Made by a program: the position numbers and the translations under genes. 64,000 bases of DNA from Kosakonia radicincitans DSM 16656 (GTDB lineage: Bacteria > Pseudomonadota > Gammaproteobacteria > Enterobacterales > Enterobacteriaceae), in contig NZ_CP018016.1 of assembly GCF_000280495.2 (NCBI RefSeq), positions 3,658,001 to 3,722,000 of the forward strand, written 5' to 3'. The notes beneath the pieces were generated by a model. It worked only from the letters and a program-made list of their open reading frames with translations. It ran no database searches and was not told the DNA's origin. Position 1 is the first letter of the stretch; each line of letters begins with the position of its first letter. Of the stretch, positions 1 through 7,799 are shown piece after piece.

Positions 1-1
1 C

Positions 2-769
2 AAATCTCAGGGCGTTCAACTGACTGCTAAACTGGGTTACCCGATCACTGACGATCTGGATATCTATACCCGTCTGGGTGGTATGGTATGGCGTGCTGAT
101 GGTCAGAGCAACCAGGGCTTCAAAGATCACGATACCGGTGTTTCTCCGGTCTTCGCTGGTGGTGTTGAGTATGCACTGACTCGTGATATCGCTACCCGTC
201 TGGAATACCAGTGGGTTAACAACATCGGTGACGCAAGCACCGTTGGTGCTCGCCCGGATAACGGTATGCTGAGCGTAGGCGTTTCCTACCGTTTCGGTCA
301 GCAGGAAGATGCAGCTCCGGTAGTTGCAGCTCCGGCACCGGCTCCGGCTCCGGAAGTGCAGACCAAACACTTCACCCTGAAGTCTGACGTTCTGTTCAAC
401 TTCAACAAAGCAACTCTGAAACCGGAAGGTCAGCAGGCGCTGGATCAGCTGTATGGTCAGCTGAGCAACCTGGATCCGAAAGACGGTTCAGTAGTGGTTC
501 TGGGCTTCACCGACCGTATCGGTTCTGACGCTTACAACCAGGGCCTGTCCGAGAAACGTGCTCAGTCCGTTGTTGATTACCTGGTCTCCAAAGGTATCCC
601 GGCGAACAAAATCTCCGCACGTGGTATGGGCAAATCCAACCCGGTTACCGGCAGCACCTGCGACAACGTGAAACCACGCGCAGCGCTGATCGATTGCCTG
701 GCACCGGATCGTCGCGTAGAGATCGAAGTGAAAGGCAGCAAAGACGTTGTAACTCAGCCGCAGGCTTAA
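2..769 (+). CDS. ompA: Outer membrane protein A, 3' part (5' end outside window)
   Basis: This is the C-terminal 255 codons of the major outer membrane protein OmpA. The frame is open from base 2, so about 95 N-terminal codons (signal peptide and first strands) lie to the left. The visible part holds the last strands of the eight-stranded barrel, ending in a VSYRFGQ strand. An Ala-Pro hinge (APAPAPAPE) follows, then the periplasmic OmpA-like domain that grips peptidoglycan ([22 protein letters not shown]). The two cysteines of the C-terminal disulfide (TCDNV and IDCLAP) are present. Codon use is strongly biased, as expected of a very abundant protein. The surface loop after MVWRAD differs from E. 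coli, which is normal because loops are phage and immune targets. An intrinsic terminator follows. Confidence 0.98.
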   Translation, partial: KSQGVQLTAKLGYPITDDLDIYTRLGGMVWRADGQSNQGFKDHDTGVSPVFAGGVEYALTRDIATRLEYQWVNNIGDASTVGARPDNGMLSVGVSYRFGQQEDAAPVVAAPAPAPAPEVQTKHFTLKSDVLFNFNKATLKPEGQQALDQLYGQLSNLDPKDGSVVVLGFTDRIGSDAYNQGLSEKRAQSVVDYLVSKGIPANKISARGMGKSNPVTGSTCDNVKPRAALIDCLAPDRRVEIEVKGSKDVVTQPQA

Positions 770-784
770 GTTTACGTCTTAGCA

Positions 785-812
785 AAAACCCCGCCAGAGT
801 GCGGGGTTTTTT
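785..812 (+). terminator. ompA intrinsic terminator
   Basis: The inverted repeat AACCCCGC / GCGGGGTT has a short loop and is followed by a T-run. A shorter T-run on the other strand could also stop matP transcripts arriving from the right. Confidence 0.9.
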
Positions 813-846
813 ATTGCCTGAAATTCTGTCACGTCTTAGGGAAAAC

Positions 847-1299
847 TCACTCTTTACCTAACAGCGCCTGCAAATCATGTTTCAGTGTGGACATCTGCGA
901 AGCATACTTCTCTTTATGTTCCGCGTCCTCAATCAGTTGTACAATCGTTTCAGACAGTGTTTTCCCCCGCCGCTGCGCCAGCCCCGCAAGTCGTTGCCAG
1001 ACGACAAACTCCAGGTCGATTGACTTTTTACGCGTATGCTGGTGCTCCGCGTTAAAATGCCGTTTACGCCTGGCACGGATAGTCTGTTTCATTCGGTTAA
1101 CCAGTGCCGGATTGATATGGAGACCAATCCATTCATTCACCTGTACCGGCTCATTTTCGAGGGTCAACAATACATCGACGGCTTCCTTCGCAGCACTAGC
1201 TTCTATATAACGCGTGATCAGTTCCCCTTCACGGTGCTTTTTAACCAGATACTTCCATTTCCAGCCGCTTTCGAGATTTTCCAGTTGTTGATATTTCAT
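847..1299 (-). CDS. matP: Macrodomain Ter protein MatP
   Basis: MatP (150 aa, the usual length) binds 13-bp matS sites in the terminus region, condenses the Ter macrodomain and keeps sister termini together at midcell through ZapB. The N-terminal four-helix bundle is recognisable from the start ([18 protein letters not shown]). A basic ribbon-helix-helix segment follows around residues 75-105 ([19 protein letters not shown]). A C-terminal coiled coil (about 125-150) makes the tetramer contact. It is divergent from lonH and ends close to the ompA terminator, as in E. coli. I noticed no matS site in the window, but I did not search exhaustively. Confidence 0.97.
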   Translation of the reverse strand: MKYQQLENLESGWKWKYLVKKHREGELITRYIEASAAKEAVDVLLTLENEPVQVNEWIGLHINPALVNRMKQTIRARRKRHFNAEHQHTRKKSIDLEFVVWQRLAGLAQRRGKTLSETIVQLIEDAEHKEKYASQMSTLKHDLQALLGKE

Positions 1300-1443
1300 T
1301 GCTCTCTCAACGTTACCGTGTAACTCAGTTCAGAATATCAGTTTTTTGTCACTCTGCTTAAAAGAAATCATCCGCTGTGAGCTATCATCCAGCTTCGCAT
1401 CGCGAAAGCGCGTAATCCCGGTGTGTTAAAGAAGGGTTTACGG

Positions 1444-1449
1444 TATAAT
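1444..1449 (+). promoter_or_regulatory. Candidate -10 box of lonH
   Basis: A perfect TATAAT lies 32 bases before the lonH start codon. No good -35 hexamer sits 17 bases upstream. The short leader that follows (about 25 nt) has no Shine-Dalgarno sequence. Confidence 0.45.
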
Positions 1450-1481
1450 CTCGCCTTTTACACCAGACCAAAAAAACGACT

Positions 1482-3242
1482 TTGACCATTACAAAACTTG
1501 AATGGAACGACCTGGTTCCTGATACTGAAAGCTATCAGGAAGTTTTTGAATCGTCCGGATCTGCGCACGAAGCGGTCTTCTCGCTGGCCGATACGCAACC
1601 CCGATTACAGTACGCGCTGGAGCAACTGCTCTATCCGCAGGCGACGTCACGCTTTTTACTGGCAAAAGCGCCAGAAGAAGCTGAATACCTGGCACTTATT
1701 GCCAGCGCTACCGGAGAAATGCTCCCTCAGGACCGCCCGCTTGTCGGGGGGCAATACAACATCAACGGCTCATCCGTAAGTTTTGACCCGGCAACCAGTG
1801 CGCAATCTACTTTCACGGGAAGTAAGCCTGTAGCAATTGCTGAGTGGATCGAAGCGGAGCAACTGTTTGGTTGTTTGCGTCAGTTCAATCATGAAATTAC
1901 TTTGCAGCCTGGTCTGGTACATCAGGCAAACGGCGGCGTGCTAATCATTTCCCTGCGCACGTTGCTTGCGCAACCGCTGCTGTGGATGCGTCTGAAAACA
2001 ATGGTGTCTCAGCACCGTTTTGACTGGATCTCCTTCGACGAATCTCGCCCTCTGCCGGTAAGTATCCCGTCTATGCCGCTGGATCTGAAAGTCATTCTTG
2101 TTGGAGAACGCGAATCGCTGGCTGATTTCCAGGAGATGGAGCCCGATCTGGCCGCCCAGGCAATTTACAGCGAATATGAAGAAACGCTGCAAATTGTGGA
2201 TGCCGAAACAATGGGAATCTGGCGTCAATGGGTCGAGCAGGTTGCCCACAGCGCTCAGCTCCCCTCACCCGGTACCGATGCGTGGCAGCCGTTAGTTCGT
2301 GAAGCCGTGCGCTATACCGGCGATCAGGAGACGTTGCCGCTCTGCCCATTATGGCTGGCGCGCCAGTTGAGGGAAGTCGCGGCGACAACCACAGGCGCAA
2401 CGTTCAGTGGCGAAGAACTTCGCTCGATGTTTGCTCAACGTGAATGGCGCGAAGGATTCCTCGCTGAACGGATGCAGGACGAAATTCTGCTGGAACAAAT
2501 TCTCATCGAAACCGAAGGCGAACAGATTGGTCAGATCAACGCGCTGTCAGTCATCGAGTTTCCTGGTCACCCACGTGCTTTCGGTGAGCCTTCACGTATT
2601 AGTTGCGTCGTTCATGTCGGTGACGGCGAGTTCAACGATGTTGAACGCAAAGCCGAACTGGGCGGCAATATCCACGCGAAAGGCATGATGATCATGCAAG
2701 CGTTCCTGATGGCGGAACTGGAGCTGGAACAGCAGCTTCCCTTCTCTGCCTCGCTAACCTTTGAGCAATCTTACAGCGAGGTTGATGGCGACAGCGCCTC
2801 TATGGCGGAGCTGTGCGCTTTAATGAGCGCCCTTGCAGAAGTGCCCATCAATCAGAGTCTGGCGATCACTGGCTCCGTGGATCAGTTCGGTCGTTCACAG
2901 CCGGTTGGCGGGTTGAATGAAAAAATCGAAGGATTTTTCGCCATTTGCCAGCAGAGGGAGCTAACAGGTAAGCAAGGGGTGATTATTCCTTCAGCAAATG
3001 TACGTCATCTCTCGTTGCATCAGGAACTGCTGGACGCGGTTCAGGCACAACAATTCTTTATCTGGGCCGTAGACGATGTTCGTGATGCGCTACCTTTATT
3101 AACAGGCCTGCCGTGGGAAGCTGAAGGACAAAACAACCTCAAGCAACTCATTCAGGAACGTATTGCACAGGCGACGCAACAGGATGCACGCCACCGTTTC
3201 CCGTGGCCGCTGCGCTGGTTGAATTGGTTTAACCAAAACTGA
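1482..3242 (+). CDS. lonH: Lon-like protease LonH (YcbZ)
   Basis: This 586-aa protein has a C-terminal Lon protease domain. The catalytic Ser438 lies in the Lon motif DGDSASMAE and Lys481 in GGLNEKIEGF, forming the Ser-Lys dyad. The N-terminal half corresponds to a degenerate AAA+ module: I see no GxxxxGKS/T P-loop, so ATP-driven unfolding like that of Lon is doubtful. The usual LON substrate-binding domain is also missing. The start is TTG, chosen because it gives the conserved N-terminus MTITKLEW and the family length. There is no ribosome binding site ahead of it, which suggests weak translation. The stop codon lies inside the FadR operator of the next gene, fabA. Substrates are not known to me. 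Confidence 0.93.
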   Translation: MTITKLEWNDLVPDTESYQEVFESSGSAHEAVFSLADTQPRLQYALEQLLYPQATSRFLLAKAPEEAEYLALIASATGEMLPQDRPLVGGQYNINGSSVSFDPATSAQSTFTGSKPVAIAEWIEAEQLFGCLRQFNHEITLQPGLVHQANGGVLIISLRTLLAQPLLWMRLKTMVSQHRFDWISFDESRPLPVSIPSMPLDLKVILVGERESLADFQEMEPDLAAQAIYSEYEETLQIVDAETMGIWRQWVEQVAHSAQLPSPGTDAWQPLVREAVRYTGDQETLPLCPLWLARQLREVAATTTGATFSGEELRSMFAQREWREGFLAERMQDEILLEQILIETEGEQIGQINALSVIEFPGHPRAFGEPSRISCVVHVGDGEFNDVERKAELGGNIHAKGMMIMQAFLMAELELEQQLPFSASLTFEQSYSEVDGDSASMAELCALMSALAEVPINQSLAITGSVDQFGRSQPVGGLNEKIEGFFAICQQRELTGKQGVIIPSANVRHLSLHQELLDAVQAQQFFIWAVDDVRDALPLLTGLPWEAEGQNNLKQLIQERIAQATQQDARHRFPWPLRWLNWFNQN

Positions 3243-3253
3243 TCGGACTTGTT
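3237..3253 (+). promoter_or_regulatory. FadR operator of fabA
   Basis: AACTGATCGGACTTGTT fits the FadR operator known at E. coli fabA. FadR without acyl-CoA activates fabA from this position. Its first bases overlap the lonH stop codon. Confidence 0.8.
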
Positions 3254-3254
3254 C

Positions 3255-3272
3255 AGCGTACACGTGTTAGCT
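3255..3272 (+). promoter_or_regulatory. FabR operator of fabA
   Basis: The imperfect palindrome AGCGTACACGTGTTAGCT sits one base after the FadR site. It matches the FabR repressor sites of fabA/fabB, which sense the unsaturated to saturated acyl ratio. The tandem arrangement couples the two regulators. Confidence 0.75.
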
Positions 3273-3311
3273 ATCCTGCGTCCGAAATTACAAATAAGGT
3301 TTACTGAGAAC

Positions 3312-3830
3312 ATGGTAGATAAACGCGAATCCTATACAAAAGAAGATCTTCTTGCCTCTGGTCGCGGCGAACTGTTTGGCGCAAAAGGCCCGCAATTGCC
3401 GGCACCCAATATGTTGATGATGGACCGTGTGGTCAAAATGACCGAGACCGGCGGTAACTTTAATAAAGGCTATGTCGAAGCTGAGCTGGATATCAATCCG
3501 GACCTGTGGTTCTTTGGCTGCCATTTTATCGGCGATCCGGTGATGCCTGGCTGTCTTGGTCTGGATGCCATGTGGCAGCTGGTTGGTTTTTACCTCGGCT
3601 GGCTTGGCGGCGAAGGTAAAGGCCGTGCGCTGGGCGTCGGTGAAGTGAAATTTACCGGTCAGGTTCTGCCGACAGCAAAAACCGTTACTTACCGTATCCA
3701 CTTCAAACGCGTTGTTAACCGTCGTTTGATCATGGGTCTGGCCGATGGTGAAGTTCTGGTCGATGGTCGCGTGATCTACACTGCTTCCGACCTGAAAGTG
3801 GGCCTGTTCCAGGACACCTCCACTTTCTGA
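3312..3830 (+). CDS. fabA: 3-hydroxydecanoyl-ACP dehydratase/isomerase FabA
   Basis: FabA dehydrates beta-hydroxydecanoyl-ACP and isomerises trans-2 to cis-3-decenoyl-ACP, the branch point to unsaturated fatty acids in the cytosol. The product is 172 aa, the family length. The catalytic His71 (in [10 protein letters not shown]) and Asp85 (in LGLDAMW) are present, on the hotdog fold with its central helix. The start ATG at 3312 gives the conserved [14 protein letters not shown]. An upstream in-frame start at 3249 would add a non-conserved extension running through the FabR site, so I reject it. FadR and FabR operators lie just upstream and an intrinsic terminator follows. Confidence 0.98.
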   Translation: MVDKRESYTKEDLLASGRGELFGAKGPQLPAPNMLMMDRVVKMTETGGNFNKGYVEAELDINPDLWFFGCHFIGDPVMPGCLGLDAMWQLVGFYLGWLGGEGKGRALGVGEVKFTGQVLPTAKTVTYRIHFKRVVNRRLIMGLADGEVLVDGRVIYTASDLKVGLFQDTSTF

Positions 3831-3858
3831 TAGCGAATTCTCATCCGCTATAAAGGCG

Positions 3859-3888
3859 AAACCTCCGCATTGCGGAGGTTTCTTTTTA
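3859..3888 (+). terminator. fabA intrinsic terminator
   Basis: The long perfect hairpin (AACCTCCGCA / TGCGGAGGTT) is followed by TTTCTTTTT. It also separates fabA from the convergent rmf. Confidence 0.9.
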
Positions 3889-3899
3889 AAGAGACAGAA

Positions 3900-4067
3900 T
3901 CAGGCGATAACGGCCCTGTCTTCCATGGCCTCTCGCCAGCCTCCCAGCCATTCGGACCTTTGATTCAGGGTTTGGTACGGACACATTTCTTTCGGGCGTC
4001 CGGTAATACCAGCCTGATAACCACGTTGATGTGCCCGTTCCAGGCGATCTCGTTTTTGTCTCTTCAT
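3900..4067 (-). CDS. rmf: Ribosome modulation factor RMF
   Basis: RMF is a 55-aa basic protein that pairs 70S ribosomes into inactive 100S dimers in stationary phase. Translating the minus strand from ATG at 4067 gives MKRQKRDRLERAHQRGYQAG at the N-terminus, then EMCPYQTLNQRS and WLGGWREAM, ending at a TGA at 3900-3902. This matches E. coli RMF almost residue for residue and at the same length. A longer overlapping reading frame in another register (3886-4083) is a shadow of it. It is convergent with fabA, as in E. coli. Its upstream region has two CRP-like sites. Confidence 0.97.
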   Translation of the reverse strand: MKRQKRDRLERAHQRGYQAGITGRPKEMCPYQTLNQRSEWLGGWREAMEDRAVIA

Positions 4068-4192
4068 GCCTCGTTTCCCTCACTCTTTGATCTGGTGGAA
4101 AAGAAAACAGTGGTCACTTAATGTGCAGCCACAGGTAACGAATACCTTGAATAGGCGTTGTCGTCAATGCGCAAAATTCACGCCAGTGTCAT

Positions 4193-4250
4193 AAATGTGA
4201 GCTACACAGAAATTCATTTGTACAAAAAATGTGAGCCAGCACAACTAATG
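4193..4250 (-). promoter_or_regulatory. Pair of CRP-like sites upstream of rmf
   Basis: AAATGTGAGC occurs twice, at 4193 and 4227, 34 bases (about three helical turns) apart. Each copy begins with a perfect CRP left half-site (AAATGTGA) and has a weaker right half. rmf is reported to be CRP-activated in E. coli. The sites lie about 125-185 bases upstream of the rmf start codon. Confidence 0.45.
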
Positions 4251-4265
4251 TACGGAGCATACTGA

Positions 4266-4301
4266 TAAAAAAAACCGTCACGGTTTTTAGCCATGACGGT
4301 T
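4266..4301 (-). terminator. pqiABC operon terminator
   Basis: The inverted repeat AACCGTCA / TGACGGTT lies just after pqiC. Read on the minus strand it is followed by a run of eight Ts. Confidence 0.9.
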
Positions 4302-4320
4302 CATTTTTGATTAAATTTTC

Positions 4321-4893
4321 TTATGGCAGACGATTTAGCTGTGCGGCTATGCTCGCCGCCTCCTGCTGCCAGCCCTGAGCCAACATTTTCACCATTTCAT
4401 CATACCCATCTTGCTGTTGCTTGAGCTCAATATGGAACGGTCGCTTAATCAGTTGCCCCTGGTGTTTGAGCAACCACTCCCCGCTGACAATAACGCGACC
4501 ATCATAACGCCCGTGGAAACCGGTCACCGTAACATTCAGCGTGTCCTGCTCACTGCCCAGCGGCTGCGATGCCACAACCCAACCCGGCAACTGATTGCTC
4601 AGGTTAGCGACCAGCGTATTGCGCAGTTGCTGGTCAAGCGGGCTGGCCCACAGATTGTTATTCGCAATAACATATTGCACATCCGTGGTTTGATACACTA
4701 CACCATTACCCGCCAGGTAATCCGGCACTGAAACCTGCTCAACCCATAACTGACGATTGCCCTGGCTCTGCACGGTGCTGGCCTGCACTGCCGTTTGTGG
4801 CGGCGACGGTAACTGGTAATAACTTTTATTGTCACCGCTGCTGCCACATGCCGTCAGCAACAGCGCCACAATTATTAGCGCGCTCTTTTTCAT
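4321..4893 (-). CDS. pqiC: Intermembrane transport lipoprotein PqiC
   Basis: PqiC (190 aa) is the outer-membrane lipoprotein partner of the PqiAB lipid transport bridge. The N-terminus is a lipoprotein signal peptide with the lipobox LTAC, so Cys16 is the lipidated residue. The next residue is Gly, not Asp, consistent with sorting to the outer membrane. The remainder fits the ABC-type transport auxiliary lipoprotein family (formerly DUF330). Its start overlaps the pqiB stop by four bases (ATGA), indicating translational coupling. It is the last gene of the operon and is followed by a strong terminator. Confidence 0.95.
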   Translation of the reverse strand: MKKSALIIVALLLTACGSSGDNKSYYQLPSPPQTAVQASTVQSQGNRQLWVEQVSVPDYLAGNGVVYQTTDVQYVIANNNLWASPLDQQLRNTLVANLSNQLPGWVVASQPLGSEQDTLNVTVTGFHGRYDGRVIVSGEWLLKHQGQLIKRPFHIELKQQQDGYDEMVKMLAQGWQQEAASIAAQLNRLP

Positions 4894-6530
4894 TGTTTCG
4901 CCCTCTTCGGCTGCGGATCGTCTTTCCCTTTCGCTTCGAATACCAGCGCATTGCTCTTGTCGTTGAGTGTTTTCAGCACCGGTTGCAATTCCCGCAGTAC
5001 CTGATCCAGGCGCTGCATATCCGCCACCATCTTGTTATAGGCAGCAGAGCCAGGCTGGAAGCCCTGCATACTGCGATTCAGTTCACGCAGCGTGGACTGC
5101 ATATCCGCCGGAAGCTGCTGCATCGACTGGCTGGACGTCAGCTTGTTGAGATTATCCAGCGTCGTTTGCAGACGTTTGAGCGTCTGCTGACTTTCAGCAA
5201 GCGTTGACGTCGCCTGCTGGATCATCGGATTCAACGGCAGATTGTTGATCTTATCCAGCGTATCCATCAGACGCTGCTGGATCTGCGCCAGCCCGCCGCT
5301 CACGGTTGGAATGATCGGGTAGCCAGCAAACTCTCGCATGCCACTTACGGCAGGTACGTTGTTATAGAAGTCGAGGTCGACATACAGCGCACCAGTAATA
5401 ATATTCCCGGTCTTCAACGAAGCGCGCAGGCCGCGTTTGAGCAGTTCATTCAGACGCGCGCTCACATCGGGATCTTCGCCCAGTTCATTAATCAACCGCC
5501 CAGGTTCAATACGGACCAGCACAGGAATGCGGTAATCATCATTCAGCGCCTGACGCATACCGGTAGTGAAGAATGGCACCCGGCTTACCGTGCCCAGACG
5601 AATGCCACGGAATTCAACCGGCGCGCCAGGTTGCAGGCCGCGAATCGAGTCTTTGAAGAACATCAGGTAGTCGATGTGATCGGTATAGAGCGACTCCTGA
5701 ATGCTGCGCTGATCGTCATACAGCGTGAAAGCGGCATTCTCCGCCACCGGCTGGCCCAGATCCACGCCTTCCGGCACGTCAAAACTGACGCCGCCGCCGA
5801 ACAGCGTAGCCAGCGAGCCCATCTCCACACGCATTCCGGCGGAGGTCAAATCAACGGCAATACCGCTGTCTTTCCAGAAACGCACATTGCTGGTCACCAG
5901 CCGATCGTTCGGCGCATTGATAAACAACTGATAACTCATCGTGCGTTTTTGCGTATCGAACGTGCTGGTCTCAACCGAACCGACGCGATAACCACGGAAC
6001 AATACTGGATCGCCGGGGCTCAGTTGCCCGGCTTTGCTGCTGTCGAGGATCACACGAATGCCTTTGGCGTCAGGCGGCGCCAGAGGCGGGGAATCGAGCA
6101 AGTTATAACGATCCGGCGCGCTGCCTTTTGCACCCGGTTGCAGCTCGATATAGGCACCCGAAAGCAGCGTGCCCAGACCGCTAATCCCTTCACGGCCCAC
6201 CTGCGGTTTCACAACCCAGAAAACAGAATCATCATGCAGCAGCTTTTCCATACCGGAGTTAAGCCGCGCCTTGATTTCCACATGAGTTAAATCGTCAGTC
6301 AGCGTCATGCTTTCCACCACGCCGACATCAACGCTGCGACTCTTGATGGTGGTCTTACCGCCGACAATTCCCTCGGCATTAGTGGTGATCAGTGTCACCT
6401 CCGGCCCCTGGTGGCTGTAATGATAAAAGAGGATCCATGCGCCAATCAGCGCCGTAACAATCGGGAAAATCCACACCGGCGACCAGTTTCTCACCTTTTG
6501 CACGTTGGCTTCCCCACTCTTATTCTCCAT
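4890..6530 (-). CDS. pqiB: MCE-family intermembrane lipid transport protein PqiB
   Basis: PqiB (546 aa) forms a syringe-like tunnel across the periplasm for lipids. One membrane segment near the N-terminus (about residues 19-37, VWIFPIVTALIGAWILFY) anchors it in the inner membrane. Three MCE domains follow, beginning near GPEVTLITTNAEGI, near GIRVILDSSKAGQL and near YLMFFKDSIRGLQPG. A long helical C-terminus (about 410-520) makes the needle. Its start lies 11 bases inside the end of pqiA and its stop overlaps pqiC, so the three genes form one translational unit. In E. coli the operon responds to SoxRS; I saw no clear soxbox here. Confidence 0.96.
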   Translation of the reverse strand: MENKSGEANVQKVRNWSPVWIFPIVTALIGAWILFYHYSHQGPEVTLITTNAEGIVGGKTTIKSRSVDVGVVESMTLTDDLTHVEIKARLNSGMEKLLHDDSVFWVVKPQVGREGISGLGTLLSGAYIELQPGAKGSAPDRYNLLDSPPLAPPDAKGIRVILDSSKAGQLSPGDPVLFRGYRVGSVETSTFDTQKRTMSYQLFINAPNDRLVTSNVRFWKDSGIAVDLTSAGMRVEMGSLATLFGGGVSFDVPEGVDLGQPVAENAAFTLYDDQRSIQESLYTDHIDYLMFFKDSIRGLQPGAPVEFRGIRLGTVSRVPFFTTGMRQALNDDYRIPVLVRIEPGRLINELGEDPDVSARLNELLKRGLRASLKTGNIITGALYVDLDFYNNVPAVSGMREFAGYPIIPTVSGGLAQIQQRLMDTLDKINNLPLNPMIQQATSTLAESQQTLKRLQTTLDNLNKLTSSQSMQQLPADMQSTLRELNRSMQGFQPGSAAYNKMVADMQRLDQVLRELQPVLKTLNDKSNALVFEAKGKDDPQPKRAKQ

Positions 6531-7788
6531 GCTCTAACGACTCCTCATGGTGCGTTTGTGGCTCACGATCCCAGCTCAAGCGCGGATCGAAAGTCATTGC
6601 CGCAAACATCGTGATAATAACGACCAGCGCAAACATCAGCGCACCCATCGCAGGATAAATATTCATCAGCCCGCCCATCCGCACCAGCGCGGAGAGTACG
6701 GCAATCACAAACACGTCAATCATTGACCAGCGCCCGACAAACTCCACCACTTCATAAATAAAATGCATCCGCTCGCAGTCTCGTCGGCCATGGCCTTTTG
6801 CATCAATACAGAGCCAGGCAATGCCTATCATTTTCAGCGTCGGCACCATAATACTGGCGATAAAAATCACCAACGCCACCGGGTAAGAACCCTCGCTCCA
6901 CAGCAAAATCACCCCGGCGAGAATGGTCGATGGCATGCGATCGCCCAGTAGGTCAGTCACCATGATCGGCAAAATATTGGCAGGCAGATAGAGCATCATC
7001 GCAGTCATCAACAGCGCCAGCGTCCACTGGATACTGTTGCGCCGTCGGGCGTGTCCACGCGTGTGGCAGCGCGGGCACACAGGTTGATCGATCGCGACAA
7101 TCGCCGTACAGCACGGGCAGGAACGCAGCCCCTGACGGATCCCCGGCACACCGACGCGCAATGCCTGTTGCGGCTGCGGCGCGGGCGCAATGTCATCCCA
7201 CAACCAGTGACGATCAACGCACTGGAAAGCGCGCAATTGCAACAGACAGAACAGACACCAGGGAATAAAACTGCTGCCAATGCCAATATCACCATAGGCC
7301 ATCAGCTTGACAAAACTCACCAGCACGCCTGCGAGGAAGATCTCCGCCATTCCCCAACTTTTTAGCTGGAATAACACCCGCGCCAGATTAACGCGCAGAC
7401 GGAACTCCATCGGCACACGATTCACCAACAGCAGGATAGTCACCAGGCAGAATGCCGGAACCAGTTGTACGAACAGCAGGAAGAAAGTGCCAAGGCTGGC
7501 GTAATCTTCAGAAAAGAGCACGCCGGGAATTTCCAGCAGTGTGACCTCGCTGGCGACACCGGCGACCTGCATATTAACGAAAGGAAAAAGGTTGGCGAGC
7601 AACAACATGAACAATGCCACAATGGCATAAGCCGTGGGACGCTGCCGGGGCGCGTCCCATTCGGTTGTCAGTGTCGTGCCACAGCGCGGACAAGTCGCTT
7701 TATGACCATGCTGCAACAGCGGCAGCGCCACCAGCATGTCACATTGCGAACAAAGAATGTGCCGTGTGGCGTGGTGGTGTTCACACAT
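6520..7788 (-). CDS. pqiA: Inner-membrane protein PqiA with zinc-ribbon motifs
   Basis: PqiA (422 aa; E. coli protein about 417) is the inner-membrane component of the Pqi lipid transport system. It is an internal duplication: each half starts with paired CxxC motifs (CSQC and CPRC near residues 14-37; CPCC and CPRC near 225-242), likely binding metal. Each half then carries about four membrane segments, such as AYAIVALFMLLLANLFPFV and WTLALLMTAMMLYLPANIL. It begins 11 bases after uup, so uup and pqiABC may be cotranscribed as in E. coli. Confidence 0.95.
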   Translation of the reverse strand: MCEHHHATRHILCSQCDMLVALPLLQHGHKATCPRCGTTLTTEWDAPRQRPTAYAIVALFMLLLANLFPFVNMQVAGVASEVTLLEIPGVLFSEDYASLGTFFLLFVQLVPAFCLVTILLLVNRVPMEFRLRVNLARVLFQLKSWGMAEIFLAGVLVSFVKLMAYGDIGIGSSFIPWCLFCLLQLRAFQCVDRHWLWDDIAPAPQPQQALRVGVPGIRQGLRSCPCCTAIVAIDQPVCPRCHTRGHARRRNSIQWTLALLMTAMMLYLPANILPIMVTDLLGDRMPSTILAGVILLWSEGSYPVALVIFIASIMVPTLKMIGIAWLCIDAKGHGRRDCERMHFIYEVVEFVGRWSMIDVFVIAVLSALVRMGGLMNIYPAMGALMFALVVIITMFAAMTFDPRLSWDREPQTHHEESLEHGE

Positions 7789-7799
7789 ACTGACTCCCT

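Noticed and set aside
155..162. Chi octamer (GCTGGTGG) in ompA, with others at 16702-16709 and 23337-23344
   Set aside because: Chi is frequent in enteric genomes and falls in coding phrases on both strands here; nothing unusual can be claimed without a genome-wide count.
3886..4083. 65-codon frame overlapping rmf
   Set aside because: Wrong register; the correct frame at 3900-4067 encodes RMF with near-identity to E. coli.
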